The notes: generated by a model from the sequence alone, not told the origin. A stretch of DNA of 64,000 bases from Vigna angularis (GCF_016808095.1 NC_068971.1:50981631-51045630), one strand, 5' to 3'. Shown: positions 1-13,837, counted from the stretch's first letter. Numbers and translations: made by a program.

Positions 1-233
1 AGGCTTCATGGCTCAACCAAAGTCTTCGGAACTCTTCAAACTCCATTTCTAGTGAAAGATGTATTTGTCTTCAGATTTTTCAAAGGATGCCAACAGAACC
101 ACAAGGCAAGGATGTCGTAATTTACTAGTCAAAATCGTGGTGATTGGAACTGTCATTCAGTACTGAATGAAGAACCTTTACAACACCAACCATGATACCC
201 AGAACAGCACAGCCAGGCATGCACACTTTGCTT

Positions 234-3200
234 TCAAAGTAATTCCTCAGTGCCTGTCAACTTGGCATATTCATTCTCGTCTATGGTCCCTTTCTTCAAT
301 TTCTTCAACAAGCGGTATTCTTGCATCAACTCCTCCTCGTCTTCTATTGTCTGCTGAGCACGTCTCTGTCGAGCTGTTTTCTTCCGCATGACAGCATCTG
401 GGGTTTTCTTTGGTTTTTGAGGTTTTGGTTCTTTCTCTTTGGCTTCTTTCTTTGCTTGTAGGTTCTTCTTTCTTTGTTTCTCCCGTGATTTATCCCTATA
501 TTATTCAAGTTAAGCCATCAGGATTGGTTTCAAAAGGACAAAGGGAAAGTAAATTTAGGACCATAAAAAGTCAATATGAATCCAAGACCTACATATTAAA
601 AGTAAACTGTAAATCTTACAAGACAATTAATTTGTAGTATTCTATCATCATAAAAGGGGACTTGGATAATCCCTTAGTATACAGGAACATGAAAATAAGT
701 AAACAAAAGAATGGCTTCTAGATCCCTCTCGTCTTAAAAAGTAGATTACAATGAGTTTTCAATTTCCACTAATAATTCAAATAAAAATTAGGAAGAAGCT
801 TAAAGAACATCAAAGCTCAGGCTCAATTTGATTATATAATAAAAGATTAAACGATAATTATACAACGAAGTTCATCATACCATGATTTTATAAAACATGA
901 TTATTCTATCTTGACAAAACTAATGAAATTTTATACTGTTCCAACTCCAGTCTTCCACATTAGAAAGCTTCAAACAATATAAACCACATTAAGGTACTCA
1001 TTCAATTACCACAACATAAAAGTATTACAATAAAGTAAGATCTATATGATGGTTTCATTCCCTACGATAGCTTTGGTACAATCATTTCTTATTATTAGAT
1101 GTACAACCATTCATAAGTTTAACCTATCGACTTGATCCTTTCGGGAAAAAGGTTCTTGGCATGGTATTAGAGACTCTTGACCAAGAGTCCGGGAACTAGG
1201 GTTTGACACATGCTATCTCCATTCTTCAAAATAAAAATGATAAATTTCAGCACAAGGTCAGGCAACCTGGCCCTTTGCTTGAAGCCCAAAAAGCTTATGT
1301 GGCATGTTAGACATGGTTAAGCCGTTCAGAAGTTTTCACCTAACAGTTGACGCTTTTTTGGGGATAAATGATTCTTCACAATGATTTTATCCAAGAACCT
1401 GAAAAGTTATGCCATGAATTTTGAAAATATTTTTACCTGTACTTAATGTCCTCGAAATTGATATCTTTAACTGGTTCAAATCCGTCAGTGGAAAGTGAGT
1501 GATGTTTTACCTCTGGCATTGAAGGAAGTTGTAATAAGCCATATCCCATGGCCAATTTGCCAATTTCAAGTTCTTTCCACCTGTAAGAGTGAGAATAACT
1601 AGTTTGATACAGATCATGTTTCACAATGAAGTGAAAGCAACATTATAAATTAATGTTACTCACCTAAAAATATAAGAGCAGTGATGCTCTTTATAAGCAC
1701 GGATGTAAGAGACAAAAGCCTTAATTCCTTTCTCCATGATATCACGATCTTTTTTTGCAGTAGAACGAATCTGAAGAAAGTTTAATTAATAGTGTTTTAT
1801 TGGAAAATGTTATTTATTTATTTTTTACATGTATAATTTGCAATTTGATAAATATAGGACTGGTAACCATGTTTACCAAAACAACCAATCAAAAGAAAAC
1901 TTTTACAAGTGAATGGGGAAAATCAACATCAGCCTAGGTAGCATTCAGGACTTTGGTATGCTGTTGTACAAGGGGATTTTATTTCCACTAATTATTTTTG
2001 TTAACTCTATTAGAAGTTAGAAGAAATAATTAATCACTAGCCATTGTTATGTTGATACAAATATTATGGCAAAACAAAAATAAATAGTATAAAAGCCAAG
2101 AGCAAACCTGAGGAACAACATCCAATGCACCATCAGAACATATTCTCTCATGGAGAGGGATTCTTCTTATACGCAAGAATTCTACATAAGATTCCTCCTA
2201 CACATTTGTATAGAAAATAGATTCCATTACAGTGAAATGAATAATTTTGAAGAATCCTGTATGGGTTATCAAAAAAATTACAACATGAATATACTTGTGA
2301 CCAAACCTTTGGTAATAAGAAGACAACAGCATGACCCTGTTTACCCAGCCGAGCAGTTCGACCAACTCTATGTACAAAAACATTTGGATCTTGAGGGGGA
2401 TCATACTGCACAAGAAAACATTTCGACCAGTGTATGGTTTACTTAAGCAACAGAGAGAAAGGCAGAACTAAAAAAGATGAAATGAAACACGTCAGTCAAT
2501 AGACAGTATCATCCACAAGGTCATAGACACGTATAGCTACCTGCACTATACAATCAACGCCTGGTATGTCTAGTCCTCGCGCAGCAACATCCGTACATAG
2601 CAGAATTCCATTTGAAAGGGATGTAAATGTAGCCAGTGCTTTCTCCCTTGAAGACTAGATAGCAAAATAAATAAATAAATTAAGTAATAAACACTAAAAC
2701 ATTGAGTACATAATGGGAAATAAGAAAAACAATGCCGACTTCTATAATATTATGTTTCAATATTGAAAAATGATAACACCTAAAATCATACCTGCTTCAT
2801 CTTTCCATGTAGGGGAATCAAGGAGAAACCTTTCAAAACAGAAAGACAAGGAAGGACAGTTCCCCAATAATCAACGCAAGCACAAGTCATGAAATATCTG
2901 CATCAGAGTCAGAATGATGTTGAGTAAGATTAAATACTCATCTACTGCATAAATCACATCATTAATTACCAAACGTATCTTACATTATAATTTTTCTTGA
3001 GCGGTTTTTAATAAGAATATCTATTAGCTGTGATGGCTTCTTATCTTCCTCGCATTCCAAGTACTGCATACTCAAAAGGATGAGAGGATGAATATAACCA
3101 AAGGATAAACATAAACTTGTATGCATCTAATAACAAGAAATTTATTACATGGATTCAAGTAATAATTTAAGAGGGAACCACTACTAAATTACAAAAACAT

Positions 3201-4758
3201 TCAAGTGACTCCGCTAGTAAGGTGAGAAAACGAAATCATTGGATAGTAAAGTTCCATCTAATCAACAGCACTAGTGAATACCACACAAGCTTTACCTCAA
3301 TGTGAAGTCCTGAAGGTGTTTTTGAAGATTCTGGCTGTTCTGATGACACAAGATCATTTTCTGATTTAGTTTCTGCTCGAACTTCAACCCTCACAGGGTT
3401 TCTCAGTCCTGCCTTAGAAAGCTCTTCAATAGCCTCAGTTTGAGTAGCAGAAAATAGACCAGTTCTACGAAGCTTAGGCAATTGAGATATAATAGAAGTT
3501 ATCTGCTTCTGGAATCCCATATCTAGGAGTCTATCAGCCTCATCCAAAATCAAAATCTGTGAGCATAGTCACAATAATGTCAACCAGCTAAAATATTTAC
3601 GGGGACATAAAATCAAATATTCTATTCAGTCAATTTTTCAAACTTCAGCTAGATTATGACTCTAAAGCATGAAGTAAGTAATCAGTGGTCCCTGCCAATG
3701 CATACATAAAACATCAGAACGAATCAATTAAATATTATTTTGTCAGCACGACCAAAGAAATCTTGAACATTGTTTTACAGTGAAACATTGTATCCTATCC
3801 TATGTATATAAACAAATATCCATGAAAATTAAGAATGAAACACATACCTCGAAGTTTTTAAAATCCAAGACATCCATCCGATTCATTATGTCATATAACC
3901 GCCCAGGCGTGCCGATCAATATGTTTGCTCCTTCCTCCTCTATTTTCTTTATGTCTGCTTTTACTTCCGCTCCACCAACGAGGAGTATGGACTTAACATT
4001 CACCAATGTCGAAATGAATGGTTGTGCCACATTATATATTTGGGTTGAAAGCTCCCTTGTAGGAGATATAATTATCCCTAGCACCTACACCAATGCGCAC
4101 ATAATAATGATGATTTTAATTATTTGTTGCCATTAACCCAATTATAGTAGCCCAACAAAATAAACTGAAACCAAGGTTTTAAAAAAAGGTCCCCAATTTC
4201 GGCCACAACATCAAGGTTTCTAGAGCCTGAGTGTGCAACCGCATTGACCACATTTGTCTGCAATTTCTCAAAACATCAATGATAGCGATAAAACCACTAA
4301 TGCAACCCCAGTTTGAAAGCTTGATTGGAACTAAAACACCAATCACTAAAATCCAGCCCTCTATTTAACATTTTCTACAACAATTAGTCCACAACAATGA
4401 AAACCAAATAAACTAGTATTCAGGTATGCACATATTATCAAGTGATAATAGAACACAGTGGATATTGCTCAACGAAATAAGAGTATATAGGAACCTGGTG
4501 AGGCTTGGAATGAGAGCAGGACCGGCGCAGAATCTCAACGAGAGGGATGACAAAGGCTAGGGTTTTTCCAGAACCGGTGGCGGCGTCAACGGCAACGTCT
4601 TTGAAGCTGCAGAGCAAAGGAATGGTGGCGGCTTGGACCGGCGTGCAGAAGTCGAAGCCAGATTGTGATAGGGCTTGGAGAACGGGGTCGGAAAGGGGCG
4701 GATTTAGGTCGGAAAAACGCGTGCTCGTCAACGCTTTGTTCGGGAAGTCGGAATCCAT
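234..4758 (-). CDS. RH18: DEAD-box ATP-dependent RNA helicase, RH18 (Spb4/DDX55) type
   Basis: Eleven exons on the minus strand join in frame to 587 residues: 4495-4758, 3848-4084, 3296-3556, 2984-3063, 2792-2897, 2541-2654, 2307-2405, 2108-2197, 1664-1770, 1437-1580 and 234-495, all with GT/AG introns. All helicase motifs are visible: Q motif FCTPVQ (about 37-42), Walker A AATGSGKT (59-66), PTREL (96-100), TPGRL (147-151), DEAD (172-175), SAT (203-205), ARGLD (341-345) and [10 protein letters not shown] (366-375). A conserved C-terminal extension ([16 protein letters not shown], about 475) is followed by a Lys/Glu-rich coiled-coil tail, as in plant RH18 and yeast Spb4. Those relatives act in nucleolar 60S ribosome maturation; that role is inferred here. 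The start is the ATG at 4758. An in-frame ATG 39 bases upstream exists, but MDSDFPNKA matches the family N-terminus better. Nothing looks broken. Confidence 0.95.
1130..1310 (+). repeat. Possible LTR-retroelement internal fragment in RH18 last intron
   Basis: The last RH18 intron (496-1436) holds a stretch reading TGGTATTAGAGACTCTTG near 1160. This resembles the TGGTATCAGAGC primer-binding site (complement of initiator Met tRNA) that follows the 5' LTR of many plant Ty1-copia and TRIM elements. No LTR ends or target-site duplication could be defined, so this is a degenerate relic at best. Confidence 0.35.
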
Positions 4759-7184
4759 GGCTGCGCCGTGCAGTGTGTTTTCGTTGCCTTTGTTCAATTT
4801 CCTTTTTGTTTTGTTGTCTAGGGGGATTTCAGGGGTTTATCAAAATAAAAGTAGAATATATTTTTGTTTTATTTTTTAATTTTATCTTATGTTTATCTTT
4901 GTAACTATGATTACAATAATTCATACTTTGGATGGGAAAATTACATTTTTTTTTTCTCATTTATATTTTCAGTGTTTTGTTGCTTATACATCAGACATGA
5001 AAACGGTTTCTTATTACTACTTTTCAAATTCTTCTTTATCTTATAGTTATATTCCATTTAAAACATGTTGAGAATGTGTTCTTTGATTTTAGAACATTTG
5101 AAGAGTTTTCCCTTTTAAAGAAAGGAGAGAGTTTTAGAAATATTTTTAAGTCATTGTTTTATCATTATCTTTAAATTAAGTTTCAGTTTTTTTAAATAAT
5201 TTTATATTACATTCTTATATGATAGTTACACTACATTAAGAGTGTATTTTTAAATTCACATGTACTAGTTGGATATATGTAGATATTTTTTAAAAAGAAA
5301 ATATTTTTATAAGTTTTTAAATGAAATTTAAATTAAACGGTAAAAAAACAAATAATATTAAAACTTAAATTCAAGTACCTGAACAACTCAATAAAAAATT
5401 AAAATATAAATTTAAATTAATAATAACTAAAACATATATCCAAATATAAAAAATAATTCTTTCAAATGATTCTTTTTCCAATATTATTTTATTGACAACT
5501 TAATTTCGGAAACAAATAATATACCAAATAAAGTCACTAATAAGTAACATAGTTACGTAATAAAAATAAAATAAAATATTAACAAAACTACTAAAATTAT
5601 TAATTATCTTTTCTAACAATTATATTAAGTTTCATCTTGTCTATTTTTATTTTGAAGAATTTGAAAAAAAAAATAATTCATTTGTTATAACTAATAATTT
5701 GAATGAATATAAAAATATAATTGGGAGTGTTCATTTAATTACCTTCTATGTTAGTTCATAGTCAATTTTTGAACACACATCAATGTCTTTAAAGTATCTT
5801 AGTATAATTTACTGTTATGTAGAGTAAGAAATCGATCACTAATTAAGCATCTGTTTTTATAAATCTATACTTCACTGGTATAAGGAGCAAATACATATAT
5901 AAAACTAAAAACAAATTTTATTAATTTAGTCAAGAATAACAAACTTAATATAAAAATTACAATTAAAATATAGTATAGTGTTATTACCTCACAAGTTGAT
6001 TTTTTAACCTACATAAATAATCAACAAAGTGAGTTGTTATAATCATGTTGTCTAGCCTCTATTTTGATTAGCATTAGTAAATATGTAAGTTATAATTGCA
6101 ACTCACTTTGAATTCTTAACAACTAATTTCACTTTTTTTGTGTAGTAGTTTTTCATAATATTCTTTTTAAGGTGTTTTAATAAATCACCTTAGATAGAGG
6201 TGATACAAGAACACAAATTTCTTTAAAGCCTATATGATCAACCATTAACATTGGATATTCATGTAAAATTATCATCTTACTCAGTGCATTTCTAACTGTT
6301 TGTTGATTGAATACATAATTGCCAACAATTACAATTTCATCACCTTCTTCATGAGTTTTTAGAATTAATTGTTTGGTGCATGGTGTTGTTAGAAGTTGAA
6401 ATGAATTTTCAAATGTGATGTATCTTGCGTTGTGTCATCTAAAAGAATTTTAATAGTATAGTTATACATTTTTTTTTCATTTTTCATTTATCTTTTATTT
6501 CTTAAATTGATTCTAAACATGTGTAATATTCTTGAATTAACATTGGAGTTAAACTTTCAATTTTACCTAAAATTGAATTTATGATTTGAATCTTCTAAAT
6601 TATTCTTGTTGGTCATTATCCATGAGAGAAAATATATGTTGACATTCTATAAATATTAAAACACACAAAAATGAAATTTTGAATATTTAAGAAAGCTTAT
6701 TTGTTATCCTAATATAACAAAAACAAAAACTCAACAAAGAGGCATATATCTCAACGTTGAATAAAGAAAGAGCTGAGGTTCAAAATAAATTGAGAAAAGG
6801 ATGACCTGCACGTGTTAAAGAATAATACAATTTTGTCTTCCTTCATTAACCTTATGTTAAGCTTTTGGAGTTGCATTATAAGGTCAAATGAAGAATAAGA
6901 AGGGAAAAAGTTTTACAAAAAATCAAACTCTTTAAAATGAAGCAGAAAAGGATACAAAATAATTACATAATTTAGTCTAATATATATATATATATATTTA
7001 TTTGTAAGAGGGTAAAGGAAGCAGTTGTAAAATTGGGGAGAAGGGTGGGGTGGGTTAAAGATGGTCCCAATAGCCAATAGTTCTTTCTTTCGCCCCCACA
7101 TTCCACGCTTCTCCAAACCAATCTTCACTCTCTTCTGCTCAACCAACTCAATACGATGCAGCGAGCAGCATGAAATGAAATAAA
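4759..7184. other. Intergenic, divergent 5' flanks of RH18 and the ATG27-like gene
   Basis: AT-rich DNA separates two divergently transcribed genes and should hold both promoters. No convincing coding segment is seen. An imperfect inverted repeat with arms near 6025-6042 and 6091-6110 (shared core CAAAGTGAGTTG) could form a hairpin and may be a small MITE remnant. A short TA run lies near 6980-6996. The last 100 bases before 7185 are pyrimidine-rich, as expected for a 5' UTR. Confidence 0.6.
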
Positions 7185-7388
7185 ATGTCTCTTCAACCTT
7201 CAACCTTCGCAATGTCAATGCTGCATCAACGCGTCATCATCATCATCTTCATGCTTCTTCTACCCCTCACCTCCGCCACCGCCTCCGTACCTTGCCGATT
7301 CTCTTTTCCCGACGGAGACCATCTCTACAATTACACCCTCTCTTCTCCCATCCGCAACTTCCCTCACGGCATCCTCAGCGAAAACGGG

Positions 7389-7431
<43 letters not shown>

Positions 7432-10400
7432 TGATCTTGCCTTAACCCTCTCTATATCTGTTTTTCTGTTGCGTTGATTTAGCGATTTTCCGTCTTTTCT
7501 TCGTTTTTATCCGATTTAATATCGTTTTCCCTGTTAAGGTATATACGGTTTCTTTTCATTAGTTGTTCTATCATTTTTCGGTCTTCCCTGATTCAAAATT
7601 ATGGTAGTTTCGGGGATTAGTTTGTTAATTTTATAGCTAGAGTTTTTGGAATTTAGTGTTCTGGAATGTTTTATCTGTTAGTATCTGGATTCTCTGGTTT
7701 TTGCTGTAATTTGGCAATGGCGGTATCGTCGGTTCTTAAATCACGATCTAGAAAAGGGGATTTACTGTCTTTACTCTTGATTACTTTGTAAGGATATGGC
7801 AGTTATGCAGTTCTGACTGAAGGTTTTCTTTTCATATTTATTTCGGTGCTTGTAGATTTTACAAAGTGGCAGTAAACGAGACCACACTTTGGTTTCAGGT
7901 TGGCTCCATCAGGTCACACTTATTTCTTTGGATTCTGGCTAGTAGCGTTTCCATCCATCAGTAATGTTTTTTAGTTGTGTATGGTCATTGACATAATTCA
8001 TAAACACAGAATATTATCTGTTATTCTTTTTTGGGCTTTGATACCTTAACTCTCTGAAGAAACGAGTGAATTTCTAAATTAGTCGTTGGGATTGTATGCA
8101 TCTTCCATTTTAGTCGCTGGAAATTTAAAATTGTCATTTCCTTTAGTTTTTTTAGGAGAAACGGCAGTGAAATCTGTTGTAGAAGAGGATAATAAAAATG
8201 ACCTTTTGTAAAATCGGGGACTAACAAAGTTTGTTTTTTTAAATCTCAGGTACTAAAATGTTCAACCCATATAATATTGACGTTAATTTAGGGGTTTAAT
8301 AGTTAGAAACTTGCTTCATTTTGGTCCTCTTGTGAACTGATATTTGTTATATGTAACTATGCAAGGTCAATCACTTTAGTTGAACTGGCTATGACTAGAC
8401 GAACTTTCAAAACGCTGCATATACGTTTATAGGCAACAGTGGTCTTATAGTAGCTTAAAGTTTGTGCCATGTTGATCTATAATTGAATTTTGTGCATTGG
8501 TTGTGTGAGCAGCTTTGCGATGGAATGATTTTCAATCACGATCCTCCAGTATGTGCTGATTGCTGGGTGAGTTTCTCTCTTTTCTTTGATGCTATTTTTC
8601 TTTATTTTGATTGACGAACAGTAATCATGATTTCGTGTGATTTATGAACTGGTTTTGTAAGATTAAGTTAGACATAAACCCATTTACTAAGATAGTTTCA
8701 AAGTCTATCCTTACTCAAGTTCTTTGAGACTACTATGGCACCGTTATTGGGCTCCTATTACATCATCCACAAATATCCAATCCCATGTTCGAGATGTTAA
8801 TTCCTCAATATGAGAAGTTGTATGTTGGAAATCTTACATTGATTAGGAATAAGGTCAAAGTATAATATATAGGTGGCATGCAATCCTCACCTTATAAGAC
8901 TATTTTATGAAATTAGGTTAGGCATAAACTCATTTACTAAGAAGTAAATTATTTAAAGAATTTGTGGAAATAATGTAATATATTCAATTATTTATTATCC
9001 CATTATTATGCAATGTTTTCTGCTTATTTGATTGTCCTATTGTATACTTTAGGATTGTGGAGGCCCAAATCATTGTGGGACTCAGTGCAATGCACTGGTG
9101 GCAAACAAAGTTGGAGGTAGAATTCCTGTCATATCTGTCTTTTCCCATTTACTTGTTTTTGTACATAAAATGAGTCCACCGTCTACTGCTTATGTCTATG
9201 GCAGTGGCGGTAACAACTGGACAGTTCTGCTGCTTTGTTAGTTGTTGTGCCTTTTAAGATGGACAGTTCCTTGTTTTGAAATGAATTATACGATTAGTAG
9301 GTGTTGGACCTTGGTGTGATTTCTCCAATTGCAGAATAATTGCTTATTCTGAAGCATTCTTTTGAGATTGTCATTAAGTAAAAACGCAGTTCAGGTCATT
9401 TTTTGCTTTTAGTCTCTGTTACTAAATCTCTTTTGCTGAAAAATATTGATTCTACCACCACCGTTACACAATTTAGGCCCCATTTGGGATGATTTTCAAT
9501 TTTTCAAAACTAAAACCAGGTTTTAGTTTGTCCTCTATTGTAGTTGTTTTTTTTACCCAGTTTTAAAATGTTGTCAATCTTATAGTTCTCCTTTAAAACG
9601 TTAACTGAAAAGATGTGAGACTGTTCAAATGAGGTGTTGATGAGAGGATCTGGAGTGAAGCACAGCAGGAAAGAATATTCCGTCTGCATCCAATATGGTA
9701 CCAGATTAATTTTATTCAATGGAAAGTTAGAAACATGGGGTGAAAGAGGGGGAGGTGGATAAAGGCATTGGGCTCATGGTCAATGGACATGACAGAAGTT
9801 TTGGGGTCAGTGCAGGTGGAGGAACTGCCAACAGAGGAATTGTGGGTGGGAGAAATGTGGGTGAGGGGTGGGGCTGCCAGGAGAGGGCTGTGTGTAGGTG
9901 ATGGATAGGCTTGGGAAGGGAAGCGCGATGGTTAAGGGTGTAGCAGTTGGTGGTGAGTGAGTGGAGGCAGAGAGACTCTGAACAAGAGTTGGAGAAGGAT
10001 AGAGGAAAATACCAAGACAGATGAGATGATTTCTAAAACCTTAGAAGTAGAATTAGGAAACTTTTTTAATTACTGCTTCCAAAAGTGAATTAAAATTGAT
10101 TTAAAAGCCATTTCACCCATATTTATCCAAACAATTTTTTTTTTTAAATTTAAGCTTACAACCTCCCAATAGGACCTTATATTATATTAAGGGATGTCAT
10201 GATTGAACTTTTTCGTATTAGCTAATTACACATACACATAAGTAAATAATTATCAAACTTTTTTCTACAAGTTTTATTGCTAATTAATATTTCTTGTATT
10301 TTGTCTTATTGTTTTCATTTGTTTCTCATTTTTTGTAAACTGCTTTTGGTATGTGAACAACCTATACTCTACTGTGCCGCTGATTTTAACTATTTACTCA

Positions 10401-13400
10401 TTTGCTTCTACTTGTTCATTAGCACTCTTGCACTTAAAATCTGAAAAAAAAATGTGTTCATGTATGAACTACTTAGTTTTTTTCATTATTAACATTGTTT
10501 TAGCTTGTAGAATGGAACTAGTAGAGCTGAAATGTTCTTTAGTAGAGGCTTGAAATAATATTCCCCCTTCATCATCTTTAGGTCAATAGTTAATTTTGGC
10601 ATTACCCTTCTACTTTGCTCAACCATTTAAAAGCCTTCCAGACATAAACTATATCCTATTGAAGTCAGTTATTTTACACATTTAAGAGTGAAGTTTTGGT
10701 AGGATAGAATATTCATCTTCTAACAGAGTAATTAATGCAGGTTATCATGTATGCACAGCCATAGGACGTGGCCCAAAAATAGATTTTGATATAATTGGTA
10801 AGCCCAATTTTCCTATCTGTTTCTGTTTCCTTATTTTCTTTAGTCTATGGTTTGCTTTTGCTAATTTGTGGTGCTTCAGTTATTCACCTGTTTTGTATTT
10901 TATGCACTATTTTGATTTAAGTGGTTGAGTAATGCTTCTAAGTATGAACTTAACTAGAAAATATGACTCTAAGGCTATTTCAATGGCAGATAAGAAAAAT
11001 CCCCATACTGGTGTCATTGTTAAAATGTCAAACAGTGGCCCCAAGTTCAACTGTTCGCTAGCTGTATCTGTTATTTGCAATTCAAATGGAGTGCAGGTTG
11101 GCTTTTTTATTTATTTACTTATTTATTATTTTAAGTTTTTAATTGATTAAAAGAGATATTATGACTCTGGTAATGATTGGATGGAGTGTCATTTATCAAT
11201 CTTCTACTTACAGGGACCACAGGCTCTGGAGAGATTAGGTGCCTGTGATTATGTGAGTACTTTATTTTTTATATCTTTTATTTTTTTGATTGGGCAAATG
11301 TTAATTGTTAATGTTAGGTTTTTATTAAGCGGGAGGGACTCAAACCACTCATTCCCTTCCACTTTTACCACCAAGCCAGCACTCCCCATTTTGCATATCT
11401 TTTATAATTAGTGCTTCCTTGCATATTATCTGTTATTGTATGATATACCATGAGGCAGATTTATTATAGCTCTATTATGTTCTCTTGCAGTATATATTTT
11501 TAATTTGTCTACTTGGAAAATGTAAATTAATGACAATTTTTGAAAATCTAGGAAATATTGTTTGTGGTCTCTTGAATCAGCAACGGATGTGATTGAATTT
11601 GTTGGATTTTCCTTTTCGTCTAGTAGAATCTTCATAATATTATCAAATGATATTGCTGTCCATGAGTGTGGTATATTCTCTGTTGTTGGCTTCCTTTTAT
11701 TTACTATTATCGTGTATTGCAGACATGCTATCATTCTTTCTCTTTTTCTGTCAATTAATTTATCAGTTGAAAGTGTACCAAGAAAGATTTTCTTATATTT
11801 TTCCTTTTCCAGCTATTTTCTTCACCAACTGCCATGTCCCTCAATGATGTGAAAACATTTATTGTTTTGTAATGTGCTCAAATTATTTTATCTCTGTATT
11901 ATTGTTGAATGGAGTTTTAATTGTGAAATTAAAAGATCAAAGACCTTACCAGTCAAAATGCATTTTTTTCGAAGCCATAGATGTTGAATATAGATGGAAG
12001 GAAAATTGATTGACTTTGCAAAAAAGCAGCAGAGCTAAGCTAACAAGCTCTCAGCTTTAATACACAAGATAATGAGTCTTTTTCGTATGTCTTAAATTTT
12101 TTGCTGTTCAAAATGAAGAAAGTTGGACAGAAATCCAATCTCTTATTCCCCTGCATTGATATACGTCTAGTAATGGAACAGAAGAATATGAATGATGGCT
12201 GGGAAAAAGTGGAAAACATAGGGCAAAATGAAGGTGATATTAATTTAAAAGCAAAGACAGCTATTATTTACTGTCTGTTTTAATTTTCTCAAACAGGTTA
12301 CAGAGCTGAAGCACCCATCTGGTTGTGCCGTCATTATAAATGTTCATGGAGGAGGGTTGGGGTGGTTTGGCACCTTAATGATCATGTAAGGGTTTTACTG
12401 TCTTTCCTGGGTCTGTGAATTATCATGGGGGACTGTGATTTTGCTAAATTACTAATAGTTGTTTCATCTTATCTCATTCCAGTGTTTTGTGCCTTTTTGC
12501 TGCATATCTCCTGGCTGGTATAGTTTACCGAATTTTCTTCCTCGGGATCCGTGGTGTAGATGTACGCTCTCTGCTACCTTTATGTTGTTTACTTGTCTTT
12601 TACTCTCTTCCCTGTAGGGTATGTGTTACGAACCAATAATTAGGAATAGGAAAGAAAAGAAAAACTTTAATGTATAGGATGAAAAGAACAAGGAATAGGC
12701 AAGCACTCTCTTCTCTTCCAAGGTTTTCCTCTTCACAAAGACCTAATACTCTATTTACGAATGATACAAACTAGAATCAATCCCTTCTCTTACGTCCTCC
12801 TAATTATTTAACTCGTCAGCCCTCTAACTAACTTATCAATAACGCAACTGTCGTATCTAAGTCCCCTTTCCCATAGTCCTATTATTATGTGCATCCATGC
12901 TCATTTTATTTGCACTTAAATATGTTATTCTAAATTATGGTTTTTTCAATTTAAATTTTATTTTTGTTTAGTCTCTACTTTTGGCAAAAGTTTTGTTTGC
13001 AGCATCTCATTGGGGACCAAAAACACATACTTTTTATAATTTTTAAAATGATAAATTTTAAACGAGTTGATATTATAGAAAATGTCATACTTATGCGTTT
13101 AATGTAGGTTGTAAGAACTGACTAGTCCATAATTGTTTCGTTATACTTGCTCTTCTCCCTAGAAAGTGAAAAGAGAAAAAGAAACCCTTTTCAGTTAGTT
13201 ATTATTGGCCTTTTTTTTTCTATTGATTTAATTTAATTATTATCTGAGGTATTTTGAATCAACATTGCATAGTGTAACACTTCTGTTTGCCTTTCTTGGT
13301 CGGCTTTAGTATTTATGTATGGGTAACTTTAATGTCATTGCTAAATTTTCCTCATCCCATACTGAAACTCAAATTCATTGCTGTCCCTTCAATGGCGGGA

Positions 13401-13837
13401 AATTGCTTGTTAATAACACCCAGTTGGTTTATGATGTTTTACAATGTTAATTTCATGTCAAATCCTTCACAGCACTCTTTTAAAGCACTAAATCCACCCT
13501 TTTGGGTCTTCACTGCTTTTTGGATTGAAATGTTTTTCCTTTGACTCTGTTTTTCAGATTATCCCTAACTTGGACTTCTGGGTCAGCTTGCCTAGGAAAA
13601 TACAGGTATTGTTCTACATGAATGCTTCAATTTTAGTTTTTCCAATCAGGCGGTAGGGAAAGATAAAATGGGTTTTTAAAACTTTAGCTCAACGATATAT
13701 GTACAAGAAGGTTGGGAGTTACGTCTTTAGTCTAAGCATCTACTTTTTCTTTGCAGAGTCTGTGTTCTTCTTTGGTGAGGAGGTTTAAGGGACCGTCTGA
13801 AAGTTACCGGAGCTCCTATTCACCTGTGAACTTCTGA
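7185..13837 (+). CDS. ATG27/MRH-domain-like type I membrane protein
   Basis: Eleven exons join in frame to 287 residues: 7185-7387, 7856-7898, 8513-8566, 9053-9116, 10741-10797, 10990-11096, 11214-11252, 12297-12385, 12483-12561, 13558-13605 and 13757-13837. The protein has an N-terminal signal sequence (hydrophobic about 14-28), a Cys-rich lumenal domain (pairs such as CADCWDCGG and CGTQC) typical of the mannose-6-phosphate-receptor-homology/Atg27 fold, and one membrane helix (about 212-235). The roughly 50-residue cytosolic tail ends in YSPVNF, a possible YxxPhi sorting signal. Yeast Atg27 cycles between Golgi, endosome and vacuole and helps deliver Atg9 membrane. A similar trafficking role here is inferred, and plant members are little studied. 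Either ATG (7185 or 7212) could be the start. The lumenal part keeps an N-glycosylation motif (NET). Confidence 0.85.
7392..7428. repeat. (CT)n microsatellite at intron 1 donor
   Basis: An uninterrupted run of about 18 CT units begins four bases after the GT of intron 1 (7388) of the ATG27-like gene. It would encode Ser-Leu repeats if the intron were retained. Confidence 0.95.
8640..8942 (+). repeat. LTR/TRIM-like relic in intron 3
   Basis: Two direct copies of a 43-44 bp sequence lie at about 8648-8691 and 8899-8941, sharing CATTTACTAAG at their ends and differing by a few substitutions. Between them is a segment starting TGTTGGAAATCTTACATTGA. This layout (LTR end, short internal part, LTR) resembles a very common legume repeat whose LTR begins TGTTGGAAGTCCCACAT. 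It looks like a truncated TRIM or copia relic and contains no protein-coding sequence. Confidence 0.55.
9476..10176. mobile_element. Tourist/PIF-Harbinger-like non-autonomous element in intron 4
   Basis: The 701-bp segment begins GGCCCCATTTGGGATG and ends with the imperfect inverted complement (…CCTCCCAATAGGACC). It is flanked on both sides by TTA (9473-9475 and 10177-10179). A GGCCC-type terminal repeat plus a TTA duplication is the signature of Tourist/Harbinger elements. The interior around 9730-9990 is G-rich, unlike the surrounding AT-rich intron. No transposase is present. The terminal repeats differ at several positions, so the element is old. Confidence 0.55.
12622..12890. repeat. Possible copia-type LTR fragment in intron 9
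   Basis: Within the large intron 12562-13557, a segment beginning TGTTACGAACCAATAATTAG differs in composition from its surroundings. Read on the minus strand it carries an AATAAAG-like signal region and ends in …GGTTCGTAACA, as many Ty1-copia LTRs do. I could not find a matching target-site duplication or a definite opposite end. Confidence 0.35.

Noticed and set aside
11330..11400. Possible tRNA-derived SINE sequence in intron 7 of the ATG27-like gene
   Set aside because: The phrase GGGACTCAAACCACTC resembles part of some SINE or tRNA B-box sequences, but no A box, tail or duplication could be found.
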